This document shows, in pieces, positions 44,168 to 52,834 of a DNA stretch of 64,000 nt. Under the pieces are notes generated by a model. That model was not told the origin of the DNA and did not search any database. It worked only from the letters and a program-made list of their open reading frames with translations. The DNA is from CAVSLM01 sp963728895 (GTDB lineage Bacteria > Pseudomonadota > Gammaproteobacteria > JBBQDK01). Location: contig CAVSLM010000001.1 of the NCBI GenBank assembly GCA_963728895.1, positions 744,001 through 808,000 on the forward strand, read 5' to 3'. A program made the translations under genes and the position numbers. Each line of letters begins with the position of its first letter. Positions within the stretch are counted from its first letter, which is position 1.

Positions 44168-45857
44168 TAGTGTCCGTCCATAAACGGACGAATTTCAGCG
44201 CAGCGTGGCGCGCAATTTTCACGTTTGAGCCAGCGCTGCCGGATACGATCGTGCCGGTATAGGTGAGGAAGCGCTTGGTTTGCGAAAACAGCTGCTGATC
44301 GAGCTACGGCGCACAGGGGAACCCCTGAGCGGCCCGGCCCATCCCATGCAACCCGACTGTGTTGCTTGTCAGGCCGGTCTTAAGCGTGCCAGCAGCGCGA
44401 GATTATGCGCCACCACTGAAGACCAGACGAATGACTTGAAATGAGTCAGTCCCTTCCAGGTGCAGCGTGCCAGCCCGTAAGCGCGCTTCAAACAGGAGAT
44501 ACCCGCCTCGATGCCGGCGCGGAAGTTACGCAACTGTCGATACACCCAGGTACTCTTCACCATCTCTTCGATGCGCAATCCGCGCTTCTTGTGAAATGCC
44601 ACATCCGCGACGCCGCAGCCCTTGGCCTTCGCAAGATTATCCTTGCTGGCATAACCCCCATCCACGGCCAGTTGTTTAGGCGCGCAGCCATAGTGGCTGA
44701 TATGGCGCTCCAGCATGGGGACTAACCGCTCGGTATCGGCCGGGTTGCCCTCTTCAACGACCACATCCAGAATCAACCCGCTTTTCCCGGAACTGAGATT
44801 GAGCTTGTGTCCGTACTGGAGGTCCCGACTGCCCTTGATGATGATATCGGTGTGGGGCTCAAACACACTGAAGAGCTTCTCACCCGCCGGCACGCACTCA
44901 CCCTGCAACACACGGCGTTGCGTCTGATCAATCACCTGCCTGATCAAGGGCAGATAATGTCTCACCTCGGCATGCCAGGCTTGCAATTCCAATGTCGCGC
45001 TCCCGGTGACGCTTACGATCATCCTGGCCTGCTCAAGATACTCCAAGGTACGCGTCGTGACCTTGATCAAGTCCCGATACAGTGCGGCCTGCTTGTCCTG
45101 CCCGCGGGTATAGCGAATGCTGCGTGCCCGCTGCTTCGCGCGCCGGCGATGGTTGCAAAATTCAATCGCCGGTGTACCCGGCAGCGACTGGGCCGCCTCC
45201 AGCAGACGCACCATCACCCGCACACTGTCCCATAACAGCGTGCTGTCCGTCGGGGCATGGATGTCGGTCTCGGTCACGGTACTGTCAATTCGCAGCTTCT
45301 CTCCCCGCTCCACCTGCTCGTCTTTGGCATCGCGCAACACCACCTGGCTGATCCGCTCCCAGGTCTCAGGTCGAATGCAGCTGATGGTCTGTTGCAGCGC
45401 CGACTTCTTGGGAAACACCTGCCCGGGCAGGCGGGCAAACGCCTGGAAGGAGGCCGAGTCCGACATATGAAACGCCAATTCCTGATAACTCAGTTGCCGG
45501 TATTGCTTGAGCAGCGCACAGCGCAGTACCGACTCCGCCGGCAAACCCTGGCGACCCGTGTCATAGACATCCTTCCGATGTAAATCCAGCGCCACCCACT
45601 CCAGCATCTCGCGATGCCGGTCGAGCCGCTCGGATATCGCTTTCAGTTCCTTGCCAATGTCGTGATTGGAAAACCAATCAAATATGCTTACCTGCTCAGT
45701 GCGCTTCTTGCGCATCGGCACCCCCGGTGGCTTTTTGTGGTTCCTTGGTTTTCAGCCGCTTGAAAAAACGGATCGCAAAAATCACCGGAACTTTATCACT
45801 AAACACGCCGCTTTTCTGATTCCGTTTCATCGCGTTAGCGTTTATGGACGGACACTA
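44168..45857 (-). mobile_element. Complete insertion sequence, ISNCY-like, about 1.69 kb
   Basis: Bounded by perfect 19-bp terminal inverted repeats: TAGTGTCCGTCCATAAACG at 44168-44186 and its complement at 45839-45857. It contains one transposase gene on the minus strand and no passenger. The TA at each tip could be a 2-bp target duplication; no longer direct repeat flanks it. Both ends and the transposase are intact, so the element may be active and recently arrived compared with the relics around it. Confidence 0.88.
44369..45721 (-). CDS. DDE transposase (ISNCY-family type)
   Basis: 450 residues. The N-terminal region (QVSIFDWFSNHDIGKELKAI, RCALLKQYRQLSYQELAFHM) precedes an RNase-H-like core with the acidic residues in LRIDSTVTETDIHAPTDSTL, QLAVDGGYASKDN and FRAGIEAGISCLKR, followed by CTWKGLTHFKSFVWSSVVAH. 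The order and spacing of DDE blocks fit ISNCY-type enzymes; an IS5- or IS1182-like assignment is less likely. The frame is complete and lies inside the terminal repeats. Confidence 0.88.
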   Translation of the reverse strand: MPMRKKRTEQVSIFDWFSNHDIGKELKAISERLDRHREMLEWVALDLHRKDVYDTGRQGLPAESVLRCALLKQYRQLSYQELAFHMSDSASFQAFARLPGQVFPKKSALQQTISCIRPETWERISQVVLRDAKDEQVERGEKLRIDSTVTETDIHAPTDSTLLWDSVRVMVRLLEAAQSLPGTPAIEFCNHRRRAKQRARSIRYTRGQDKQAALYRDLIKVTTRTLEYLEQARMIVSVTGSATLELQAWHAEVRHYLPLIRQVIDQTQRRVLQGECVPAGEKLFSVFEPHTDIIIKGSRDLQYGHKLNLSSGKSGLILDVVVEEGNPADTERLVPMLERHISHYGCAPKQLAVDGGYASKDNLAKAKGCGVADVAFHKKRGLRIEEMVKSTWVYRQLRNFRAGIEAGISCLKRAYGLARCTWKGLTHFKSFVWSSVVAHNLALLARLRPA

Positions 45858-46313
45858 ACAAAGAGGAAAAAGGCACGTACCAGGCGGAGGGGTAGGAGAA
45901 ATGCTTTTCTTCGGGCGTCGGCAAGTCAGTTGGCAAGGCCCGCTGCAGCCGTCGTTACCCGTGCATGTTCGGTCGCGGACCTGCGGCAAAGCCCCATCCG
46001 CAGGCAGGAAAGCAGATGATGCTGTCTGCTCGCTACTCCCAAACGTCGAGCGATCAGGAGGAAGCAGGGGGCCAGCCCGTGTTACGGAACGTGACCCCCT
46101 GATTTTCTCGTCCGGCTTCCCCCTACCGCGTCTTTTCCGGGATCATGACATGTGCCCCGTCCCTGGCAGGGTCTGATGGTGGTCGTGCTCGAACAGCCGC
46201 CTCAGCGCGACGGATGGCGCCCGTGTTGGCGCGTGCCGGGTGGACTTTGAGATCAATCACTCGGACACGGGTATTGGTCCGCCCATGGGGCTGCCCATCC
46301 TGCTCGCCTTACC
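45858..46313. other. Intergenic stretch, no gene recognised
   Basis: About 455 bp between the IS and the Gly/Met repeat gene. A 91-codon plus-strand ORF is present but has no family resemblance and a composition matching random high-GC sequence. Confidence 0.45.
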
Positions 46314-47535
46314 CTAGTAGCGACCACCCATCCTGCCCGGTCCGCCCTGAGGACCACCCATCATGCCGGCCCGCCCTGGGGCCGCCCATCCCGCCCGGTA
46401 ACCCTGGCCACCCATCATGCCCGGTCCGCCTTCGGGACCGCCCATCCCGCCCGGTCCGCCCTGAGGCCCCCTTCGGGACCGCCCATCCTGCCCGGGTAGC
46501 CCTGGCCACCCATCATGCCCGGTCCGCCTTCGGGGCCGCCCATCCTGCCCGGGTAGCCCTGGCCACCCATCATGCCCGGTCCGCCTCGGGGCCGCCCATC
46601 CTGCCCGGGTAGCCCTGGCCACCCATCATGCCCGGTCCGCCTTCGGGGCCGCCCATCCTGCCCGGGTAGCCCTGGCCACCCATCATGCCCGGTCCGCCTT
46701 CGGGGCCGCCCATCCTGCCCGGGTAGCCCTGGCCACCCATCATGCCCGGTCCGCCTTCGGGGCCGCCCATCCTGCCCGGGTAGCCCTGGCCACCCATCAT
46801 GCCCGGTCCGCCTTCGGGGCCGCCCATCCTGCCCGGGTAGCCCTGGCCACCCATCATGCCCGGTCCGCCTTCGGGGCCGCCCATCCTGCCCGGTCCGCCT
46901 TCGGGGCCGCCCATCCTGCCCGGGTAGCCCTGGCCACCCATCATGCCCGGTCCGCCTTCGGGGCCGCCCATCCTGCCCGGGTAGCCCTGGCCACCCATCC
47001 TGCCCGGTCCGCCTTCGGGGCCGCCCATCCTGCCCGGGTAACCCTGGCCACCCATCATGCCCGGTCCGCCTTCGGGGCCGCCCATCCTGCCCGGGTAACC
47101 CTGGCCACCCATCATGCCCGGTCCGCCTTCGGGGCCGCCCATCCTGCCCGGGTAACCCTGGCCACCCATCATGCCCGGTCCGCCTTCGGGGCCGCCCATC
47201 CTGCCCGGGTAACCCTGGCCACCCATCATGCCCGGTCCGCCTTCGGGGCCGCCCATCCCGCCCGGGTAACCCTGGCCACCCATCATGCCCGGTCCGCCTT
47301 CGGGGCCGCCCATCCTGCCCGGGTAACCCTGGCCACCCATCATGCCCGGTCCGCCCTGGGGACCGCCCATCATGTCAGGCTCACCCTGGTAACCAACCGT
47401 CGTGCCCAGCCCGCCGTGGGGACTACCCGGGCCACGCGCCATCGGCTCCGCGGGCGCTGATATTTCTTGTGCTGGTACGACCGGCGCAGACAGGGCGCCA
47501 GCAACGACCGCAGCAGCGAGTATTGAGATTCTCAT
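46314..47535 (-). CDS. Secreted Gly/Met/Pro-rich repeat protein, frameshifted 3' part
   Basis: Signal peptide MRISILAAAVVAGALSAP (ATG at 47535 behind GGAAAGGTC), a short linker, then tandem 19-residue repeats of the type GPGMMGGQGYPGRMGGPEG. At least 13 copies are in frame and about three more lie beyond shifts near 46585 and 46460; the original end is probably GGPGRMGGRY at 46314. The 57-bp units are almost identical, implying recent expansion or gene conversion. Met-rich, Gly/Pro-rich secreted repeats could bind copper or form a flexible coat; neither is shown. Assembly of such repeats is error-prone, so copy number and frameshifts are uncertain. Confidence 0.7.
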
Positions 47536-48061
47536 CGTGACCTTTCCTCCACTCTCCAGTTTGATGTTTCCATCGAGGGGGATCATTGGAAGCTCGATTC
47601 CCTCGGCAGAATGGATGGCGCAGCAGCAATGTGTTGCAACACCCTTCTCAGGTTACGCCGCAGGTCCAGTATTCACTGGCAAAGCCTACATAACCCCGTA
47701 TGACACTATTTTTTTACGCGCAACCTTCTTCCCCGTCGGTACGGTGCCGCACAGAAGGCCTCCATACAGAAGGCCTCCATCGGCTGAAAAACGCACGGGA
47801 ATGCCCAAGAGGATTGCTTGAAGTCGGGATCTCTTCCAGCGCCTCGAGCAGCTCCATCGAGCCCCGCCGCCGGAACGGATCGAGCCGAACCAACCCAGGA
47901 TTCGATGAAATCATCCGCTCCTGGGGCGAGGCGTCTTGCCGTCCTTTCCGGCACAACCTCCGGAGGGGAATCTGCGCCATGCCTTTCTCCATCACGGCAT
48001 GAAGGCTTGGCCGGTGCTCCCGGAAAGACCCGGGCAAGCCTAAGGACACCGGCCCGCGCGC
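47536..48061. other. Intergenic stretch, no gene recognised
   Basis: About 525 bp between two minus-strand genes. A 12-bp direct repeat, GAAGGCCTCCAT, occurs twice near 47755-47780. Several overlapping ORFs exist on both strands with no family signature. Confidence 0.45.
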
Positions 48062-48781
48062 TTACTGAACGATTCTCCCCGGGAGCAGGCGATCGAACTC
48101 CGTCTTGACCACCTGGTAGCATTCGCAGACGCGCGCCTCCAAACCGGGCCGATCCACCACGGTGATCTTGCCGCGAGTGTAGTGAATCAGCCCGGCTTGC
48201 TGCAGTTTACCGGCAGCCTCGGTGACGCCCTCGCGGCGCACCCCGAGCATATTGGCGATCAGCTCCTGGGTCATGGTCAGCTCGTTCGAGGGAAGGCGAT
48301 CCAGGCTCAGCAGAAGCCAGCGACACAGTTGCTGGTCCAACGAATGATGTCGATTGCACACGGCCGTCTGTGCCATCTGCGTCAGCAGCGCCTGGGTGTA
48401 GCGCAGCAATAGGCGCTGCATCGGACCGGCGAGAAAGAACGCGTCCTTCAGCAACTGTCCTTGCAGCCGGTAGGCGTGGCCCTCGCTTTGCACGACCGCT
48501 CGGCTGGTCGTGGTTTCGCCGCCCATGAAGACAGAGATGCCGACGATCCCCTCGTTGCCCACAACGGCGATTTCGGCCGATGCGCCATCCTCCATGACGT
48601 ACAACAGGGACACGATGGCGGTAGTGGGGAAATAGACGTGGCGGATCGCAATGCCGGGCTCGCAAATCGCGTCTCCGAGCGGCATCGTGACCAGTTCCAG
48701 ATTGGGGAAGAGGCGCGCACTTTCGTCCGCCGGCAGGACGGCGAGCAGGTGGTTCTGGCGGGGGTCGTGAAATGCGGGCAC
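48062..48781 (-). CDS. Crp/Fnr-family transcriptional regulator, second copy
   Basis: 239 residues with the same layout as the regulator at 43296: a beta barrel (LFPNLELVTMPLGDAICEPG, RHVYFPTTAIVSLLYVMEDG, VVGNEGIVGISVFMGGETTT), a helix ending NRHHSLDQQLCRWLLLSLDR, and a winged helix (MTQELIANMLGVRREGVTEA, GLIHYTRGKITVVDRPGLEA). There is no Cys cluster. Two paralogous 'VYFP' regulators 4 kb apart, each next to small stress or envelope genes, suggest local control. A partial version of the dyad motif (TGTGTACGGTAGCAGAC on the minus strand, near 48873-48890) lies about 95 bp upstream. Confidence 0.9.
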   Translation of the reverse strand: MPAFHDPRQNHLLAVLPADESARLFPNLELVTMPLGDAICEPGIAIRHVYFPTTAIVSLLYVMEDGASAEIAVVGNEGIVGISVFMGGETTTSRAVVQSEGHAYRLQGQLLKDAFFLAGPMQRLLLRYTQALLTQMAQTAVCNRHHSLDQQLCRWLLLSLDRLPSNELTMTQELIANMLGVRREGVTEAAGKLQQAGLIHYTRGKITVVDRPGLEARVCECYQVVKTEFDRLLPGRIVQ

Positions 48782-49026
48782 GTTACAGGTTTCGGTTGTC
48801 GGACCGGATCGCGCCGAAATCGCTGTATCGGGGACCTGGACAGCAACCAGGGTACACGAGCCGGTTGCCTTTGTCTGCTACCGTACACACCCAACACGGA
48901 GTCCGGGCGAGGACCACGAGTGAACCTGCTCTGCCTGGAGCCATCGATGTCTTCCTCGACCGGCCGTAGGGCACGCAGATGCAGCGCGCAAAAGCTACGG
49001 ACAAAGGGTTCCGCCACTCGGGTTTG

Positions 49027-49185
49027 CTAGATCCGGCCCATCAGCAGTAGGACGATGATGACGATTAACAATAGCCCGACAAACCCACTGGGACCGTAGC
49101 CCCAGCTCCGACTGTGGGGCCAGGTTGGAATCACGCCTACCAAGAATAGGACAAGAACGATCAGCAGAATGGTGCCTAAAGACAT
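49027..49185 (-). CDS. DUF3309 small membrane protein
   Basis: 52 residues: MSLGTILLIVLVLFLVGVIP, then TWPHSRSWGYGPSGFVGLLL and a second helix ending LLLMGRI. This is the standard DUF3309 form, two helices around a PxWPHSRxWGYGPSG loop, of unknown function. The ATG at 49185 follows GGAGACGGGGAA. Confidence 0.88.
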   Translation of the reverse strand: MSLGTILLIVLVLFLVGVIPTWPHSRSWGYGPSGFVGLLLIVIIVLLLMGRI

Positions 49186-49435
49186 TTCCCCGTCTCCTTG
49201 CGATAAGTTCGTAGCGGCGGAGTGCTCGCGGAAACGTTCGCAGCGCGCTCCTTCCACTTACCTCGGTGCGCCGTGACCGGTCTTACGACTGGCTCACCAG
49301 TGACTGCTTCGAGGTTGTCGTCCTGCGCCAGAGTACAAGGCGACCACCGTTGAACGTCTCTTAGGATAGCTCTTGACAAGCCGCGTTGGTATAGCTGAGA
49401 TGCGATACCCTGGGTATCGGAGACGGAGGTCCCTC

Positions 49436-50296
49436 ATGCGGCGGCTCAATATCAGCCATGTGACTGAGTATCTGTTCCCCAATCCCGTGTCGCTGCGACC
49501 ACACCGCCTGCTGTTGCGCCCCAGGGAGAACCACAACGTCCGGATCGAATCCTCGATCCTGGAAATCTTTCCTGGGCATACCGTGCAATGGAAACGCGAC
49601 GTACTGGACAACTCGGTTGCGGTAGCAGGCTTTCCCGAGCCGTCGGATCGGCTGCGTATTGCCAGCATCGTGGTCATCCAGCACTACGAGGACAATCCAT
49701 TTGACTTTCTGGTGGACGACTATGCGGTCATTCACCCCTTCGATTACGCTATGGAGGACCGGGCCGATCTGGAGCCCTTCCGGCAGGCGGTGTATCCGTC
49801 TGACCAGGAGGCGGTTCAGCACTGGCTGGGCGGCCTGGGTCTGCAGCAGCGCATGCAGACCTTCACGCTGTTGGATCGGGTGAACCGCGAGATCGCCAAC
49901 CGTTTCCTGTATCAGATGCGCGAGGAGCCCGGCGTACAATCGCCCGCCCAGACGCTGGAGCGCAACAGCGGATCCTGCCGCGACTTCGCGGCGCTGTTCA
50001 TGGAGGCGTGCCGCCATCGGGGGCTGGCCAGCCGCTTCGTCAGCGGTTATCTGTACACCTCGGACACCGAAGCAGGCAACGCCTCGACCCACGCATGGGC
50101 CGAGGTCTACCTGCCCGGCGCGGGCTGGAAAGGCTTCGATCCCACCAGTGGAGAGGTGACCGGCAACCGGCACATCGCAGTCGCCGTGGCGCGTCATCCC
50201 GAGGCCGTGCCGCCCGTAGCCGGAAGCTACCTCGCACCGCCCGGTGAGCACCCCACGCTGAACGTGGCGGTGCGGGTCAGCGCGCTCGCGGTTTAA
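49436..50296 (+). CDS. Transglutaminase family protein
   Basis: 286 residues, intact triad: Cys in RNSGSCRDFAALFMEACRHR, His in STHAWAEVYLPGAGWKGFDP and the following Asp in FDPTSGE. The N-terminal bacterial transglutaminase-like region (LNISHVTEYLFPNPVSLRPH, RLLLRPRENHNVRIESS) is present. The ATG at 49436 lies 6 nt after GGAGGT and starts the family homology. This is a different subfamily from the protein at 23578. It converges with the lipoprotein gene, overlapping by 4 bp at the stops. Substrate unknown; likely a cysteine peptidase-like or amide-modifying enzyme. Confidence 0.9.
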   Translation: MRRLNISHVTEYLFPNPVSLRPHRLLLRPRENHNVRIESSILEIFPGHTVQWKRDVLDNSVAVAGFPEPSDRLRIASIVVIQHYEDNPFDFLVDDYAVIHPFDYAMEDRADLEPFRQAVYPSDQEAVQHWLGGLGLQQRMQTFTLLDRVNREIANRFLYQMREEPGVQSPAQTLERNSGSCRDFAALFMEACRHRGLASRFVSGYLYTSDTEAGNASTHAWAEVYLPGAGWKGFDPTSGEVTGNRHIAVAVARHPEAVPPVAGSYLAPPGEHPTLNVAVRVSALAV

Positions 50297-51012
50297 GCGT
50301 GCATCGCAGGGGTGACCCTGAGTGAACCTCCCTGCAGGAGCGCCGCTCCCGGCGGCGCGATGGCCTGACTCTGATCCTTCGAGAGCCGGCGGGTGAGATC
50401 GGACTCGAAGCGCTGCAGGATGCTGCGCAACGCCCGGCTCCAACCCTCGACCAGGGCTTCGGGCGTATTGTCGGGCAGTGCGATCTGCTCGCGGTAGAGG
50501 TCCTGCAGTACCAGCTCGGAGCCGGCCGGCCGGTCGTGCAGCAGGGTGAACTGTATTCCGAGCACGGCCTTGTGTGCCCTAGGGTCGCTGCGGTCGCCGT
50601 AGAGATCGGTGATGCGGCCCTCGAGCACGTAGTCGGGCTGCAGCTGACTGGCGCCCGACAGCACGTTGGCGAACAAACCGGAAGCGCCGAGCCAGTCGCG
50701 CACCTCGTCGCTGATCATGTTTGCAGGCGGCGTGAAGAACGCGTGGTAGAAGTCCGCCGTGTACCGTAGCTCACCATCGCGATACACGAACGGTGCGTCC
50801 TCGTATCGCGCAGAGATGGCGAACGGACGCACCTCCAGCCCGCCCGTGCCGGCAGGCGCCGACTGCACATCGGCGGGATGCTTCACGTCGAGGACGTAAT
50901 AGGCCTTGTCGGCGCTGCGCAGCGGCGAGACACTGCATCCGGCGAGCAATGCTGCCGCGACCGCAATCCAGCCTGCGCACCAGACCGCCTTCCAGTATCC
51001 GTCCCCGCTCAT
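50293..51012 (-). CDS. PqiC/ABC_trans_aux-type lipoprotein of the MCE transporter
   Basis: 239 residues with a lipoprotein signal ending in the lipobox LLAGC. The ABC-type transport auxiliary domain is visible (AYYVLDVKHPADV, LEVRPFAISARYEDAPFVYR, LRYTADFYHAFFTPPANMIS, YVLEGRITDLYGDRSDP). This family pairs with MCE proteins at the outer membrane side, like PqiC with PqiB. The start overlaps the MCE gene stop, so it closes a four-gene operon. Role: periplasmic or outer-membrane docking in lipid transport, by family. Confidence 0.88.
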   Translation of the reverse strand: MSGDGYWKAVWCAGWIAVAAALLAGCSVSPLRSADKAYYVLDVKHPADVQSAPAGTGGLEVRPFAISARYEDAPFVYRDGELRYTADFYHAFFTPPANMISDEVRDWLGASGLFANVLSGASQLQPDYVLEGRITDLYGDRSDPRAHKAVLGIQFTLLHDRPAGSELVLQDLYREQIALPDNTPEALVEGWSRALRSILQRFESDLTRRLSKDQSQAIAPPGAALLQGGSLRVTPAMHA

Positions 51013-52058
51013 TTGGCGGAGGCGTCCGGCTCGGGCGGGCGCCCGAACAACAGCTGCGCCGGGTAGCGCTTGGCGGTCTCGGTGACTTCGCGCAGGTTGG
51101 CGGACATCACGCGCAGGTTCTCCATGGTCACTTCGATGTTCTGTTGTTGTCGCGACAGCAGGTTGTCCGCCCGGCGTGCCGTTTGCTGCAGGCGTGCGAG
51201 GGTCGCGGGAAGATCTTCCACCAACGTCGCCGAAGTCTGATGGAGGTTGGTCAGCGTGCCCTTGAGATCGCTGTCGCTCAAAGCCGCGTTGAGCGTCGCC
51301 GCGAGATCGTGCAGCTCGCCGAGCGTGGAGCGTAACGCCGCGCCGCCAGCGACGCTGCGGATGCCGCTGCTGGTCTCCTGCAGATCGCTCAGCAGCGTGC
51401 CCGCCTGCTGGCGCAGCTCGCCGACCTTCGCCTCGCGTGCCACGCTGGCGAGGCTCACCAGCGCGGCATCCAGATGGCGGGCGATGGCGGCGATGTCGAC
51501 CTTCTGCAGCTCGCGTGTGACCTCATCGAGCGACTGGCTGTAGCGGGAGATGACGCTGGGGGCGGACGGCAGGTAGTAGTTCTCCGGCTCCCAGGCGATC
51601 TTCAGCGGCGGATTGCGTTCCGGGTCGAGGTAGTCCGCTTCCAGATACGCGGTGCCGGTCAGGCCCTGCGAGGCGAGGCGCACGCGCAGGCCCTGGCCGA
51701 TGAGGCGATCGAGCTGCTGCTGTATGCTTTCGCCCCCGCGGCCGGCGAACGCGTCGGGACGTATGGAAAACTTCACCAGCACGTAGCGCCCATAGGGCGA
51801 GAAGTCGCCCTTCTTTCCCGAGGGCCGGTATTCGCTGGAGACGAAGTCGATCGACTGCACGCTGCCCACACGCACGCCGCGGCGCTTCACCGGGGAGCCC
51901 ACGTCCAGCCCCTGCACCGATTCGTCGATGTAGGTTTCCATCATCACCTTCTGCTGGAACAGCCTGCCGGCGCCGAAGATGACGATGACGATGGCAGCGA
52001 GCGTCAAGCCGGCGATGACGAAAATGCCGAGCTTGAAGTGGCTGGACCGCGTGCTCAT
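51009..52058 (-). CDS. MlaD-family MCE lipid-binding protein
   Basis: 349 residues. One membrane anchor (LGIFVIAGLTLAAIVIVIFG, about residues 9-28), an MCE domain (METYIDESVQGLDVGSPVKR to about residue 125, including RGVRVGSVQSIDF), then long helical segments rich in Leu/Ala (about residues 190-330) that probably form a tube, as in PqiB/YebT-like or Mce proteins. It couples to the downstream lipoprotein and the upstream ATPase by 4-bp overlaps. Periplasmic side of the inner membrane; the likely substrate is phospholipid or another hydrophobic compound. Confidence 0.9.
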   Translation of the reverse strand: MSTRSSHFKLGIFVIAGLTLAAIVIVIFGAGRLFQQKVMMETYIDESVQGLDVGSPVKRRGVRVGSVQSIDFVSSEYRPSGKKGDFSPYGRYVLVKFSIRPDAFAGRGGESIQQQLDRLIGQGLRVRLASQGLTGTAYLEADYLDPERNPPLKIAWEPENYYLPSAPSVISRYSQSLDEVTRELQKVDIAAIARHLDAALVSLASVAREAKVGELRQQAGTLLSDLQETSSGIRSVAGGAALRSTLGELHDLAATLNAALSDSDLKGTLTNLHQTSATLVEDLPATLARLQQTARRADNLLSRQQQNIEVTMENLRVMSANLREVTETAKRYPAQLLFGRPPEPDASAK

Positions 52059-52834
52059 GCGCCGCCCGCCTGTGCTGCCGGCACGCCGGCCTCGCGATGA
52101 AAGAACCGGCGCACCCAGGGGTCCGCGCTGTGGTCGCGCAGGTTTTCCGGATGGCCGGTGGCGATGATCTTCCTGGTGCGCTTGTCGAGCATGATCACCC
52201 GGTCGGCGATGCTGTAGATGCTGGGTAGCTCGTGGGTCACGACCACGAACGTGATGTTCAGGCTGTCACGCAGCTGCAGGATCAGCTGGTCGAGCTCCGC
52301 CGAGGTGATCGGATCGAGACCGGCGGAGGGCTCGTCGAGAAACAGGATCTGCGGATCGAGCGCCATGGCGCGCGCGATGGCGGCGCGCTTCTGCATGCCG
52401 CCGCTGATCTCGGAGGGCATATGGTAGGCAAATCCGTCGAGGCCCACCAGATGCAGTTTCATCAATGCGACCAACCGCCGCGCTGCGGGCGGCAGGGCGG
52501 TGAACTCCTCGAGCGGCAGCGCGACATTCTCCAGCAGATCCATGGAGCCGAACAGCGCGCCGCGCTGATACGTGACGCCGATACGCTGCAGGATCTGCAG
52601 GCGCTCGCGGCCCGTGGCGCGGGTGATGTCGCGACCGTCGAGCCAGATATGTCCCGCGGCCGGCGGATAGAGGCCGATCATGTGCTTGAGCAGCGTGCTC
52701 TTGCCGCAGCCCGAGCCGCCGAGGATCACGAACACCTCGCCGCGTTGCACATCGAAGGAGATGTCGTCGAGCACCACCGTGCCCTGGTAGGCGGCGGTGA
52801 AATTCTCGACGCGGATGATCGGCTGGGCGCTCAC
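52055..52834 (-). CDS. MlaF-type ABC transporter ATPase
   Basis: 259 residues from GTG 52834, which overlaps the permease stop (GTGA). Walker A GGSGCGKST at about residues 39-47, signature ISGGMQKR at about 143-150, Walker B ILFLDEPSAGLDP at about 163-175, H-loop VVVTHEL. The SGGMQKR signature is typical of MlaF. A much longer in-frame ORF extends upstream through the permease gene and is a GC-rich artefact. It energises the MlaE-MCE complex. Confidence 0.93.
   Translation of the reverse strand: MSAQPIIRVENFTAAYQGTVVLDDISFDVQRGEVFVILGGSGCGKSTLLKHMIGLYPPAAGHIWLDGRDITRATGRERLQILQRIGVTYQRGALFGSMDLLENVALPLEEFTALPPAARRLVALMKLHLVGLDGFAYHMPSEISGGMQKRAAIARAMALDPQILFLDEPSAGLDPITSAELDQLILQLRDSLNITFVVVTHELPSIYSIADRVIMLDKRTRKIIATGHPENLRDHSADPWVRRFFHREAGVPAAQAGGA

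Noticed and set aside
45901..46176. 91-codon plus-strand ORF after the IS
   Set aside because: No ribosome site, no recognisable domain, composition like random sequence.
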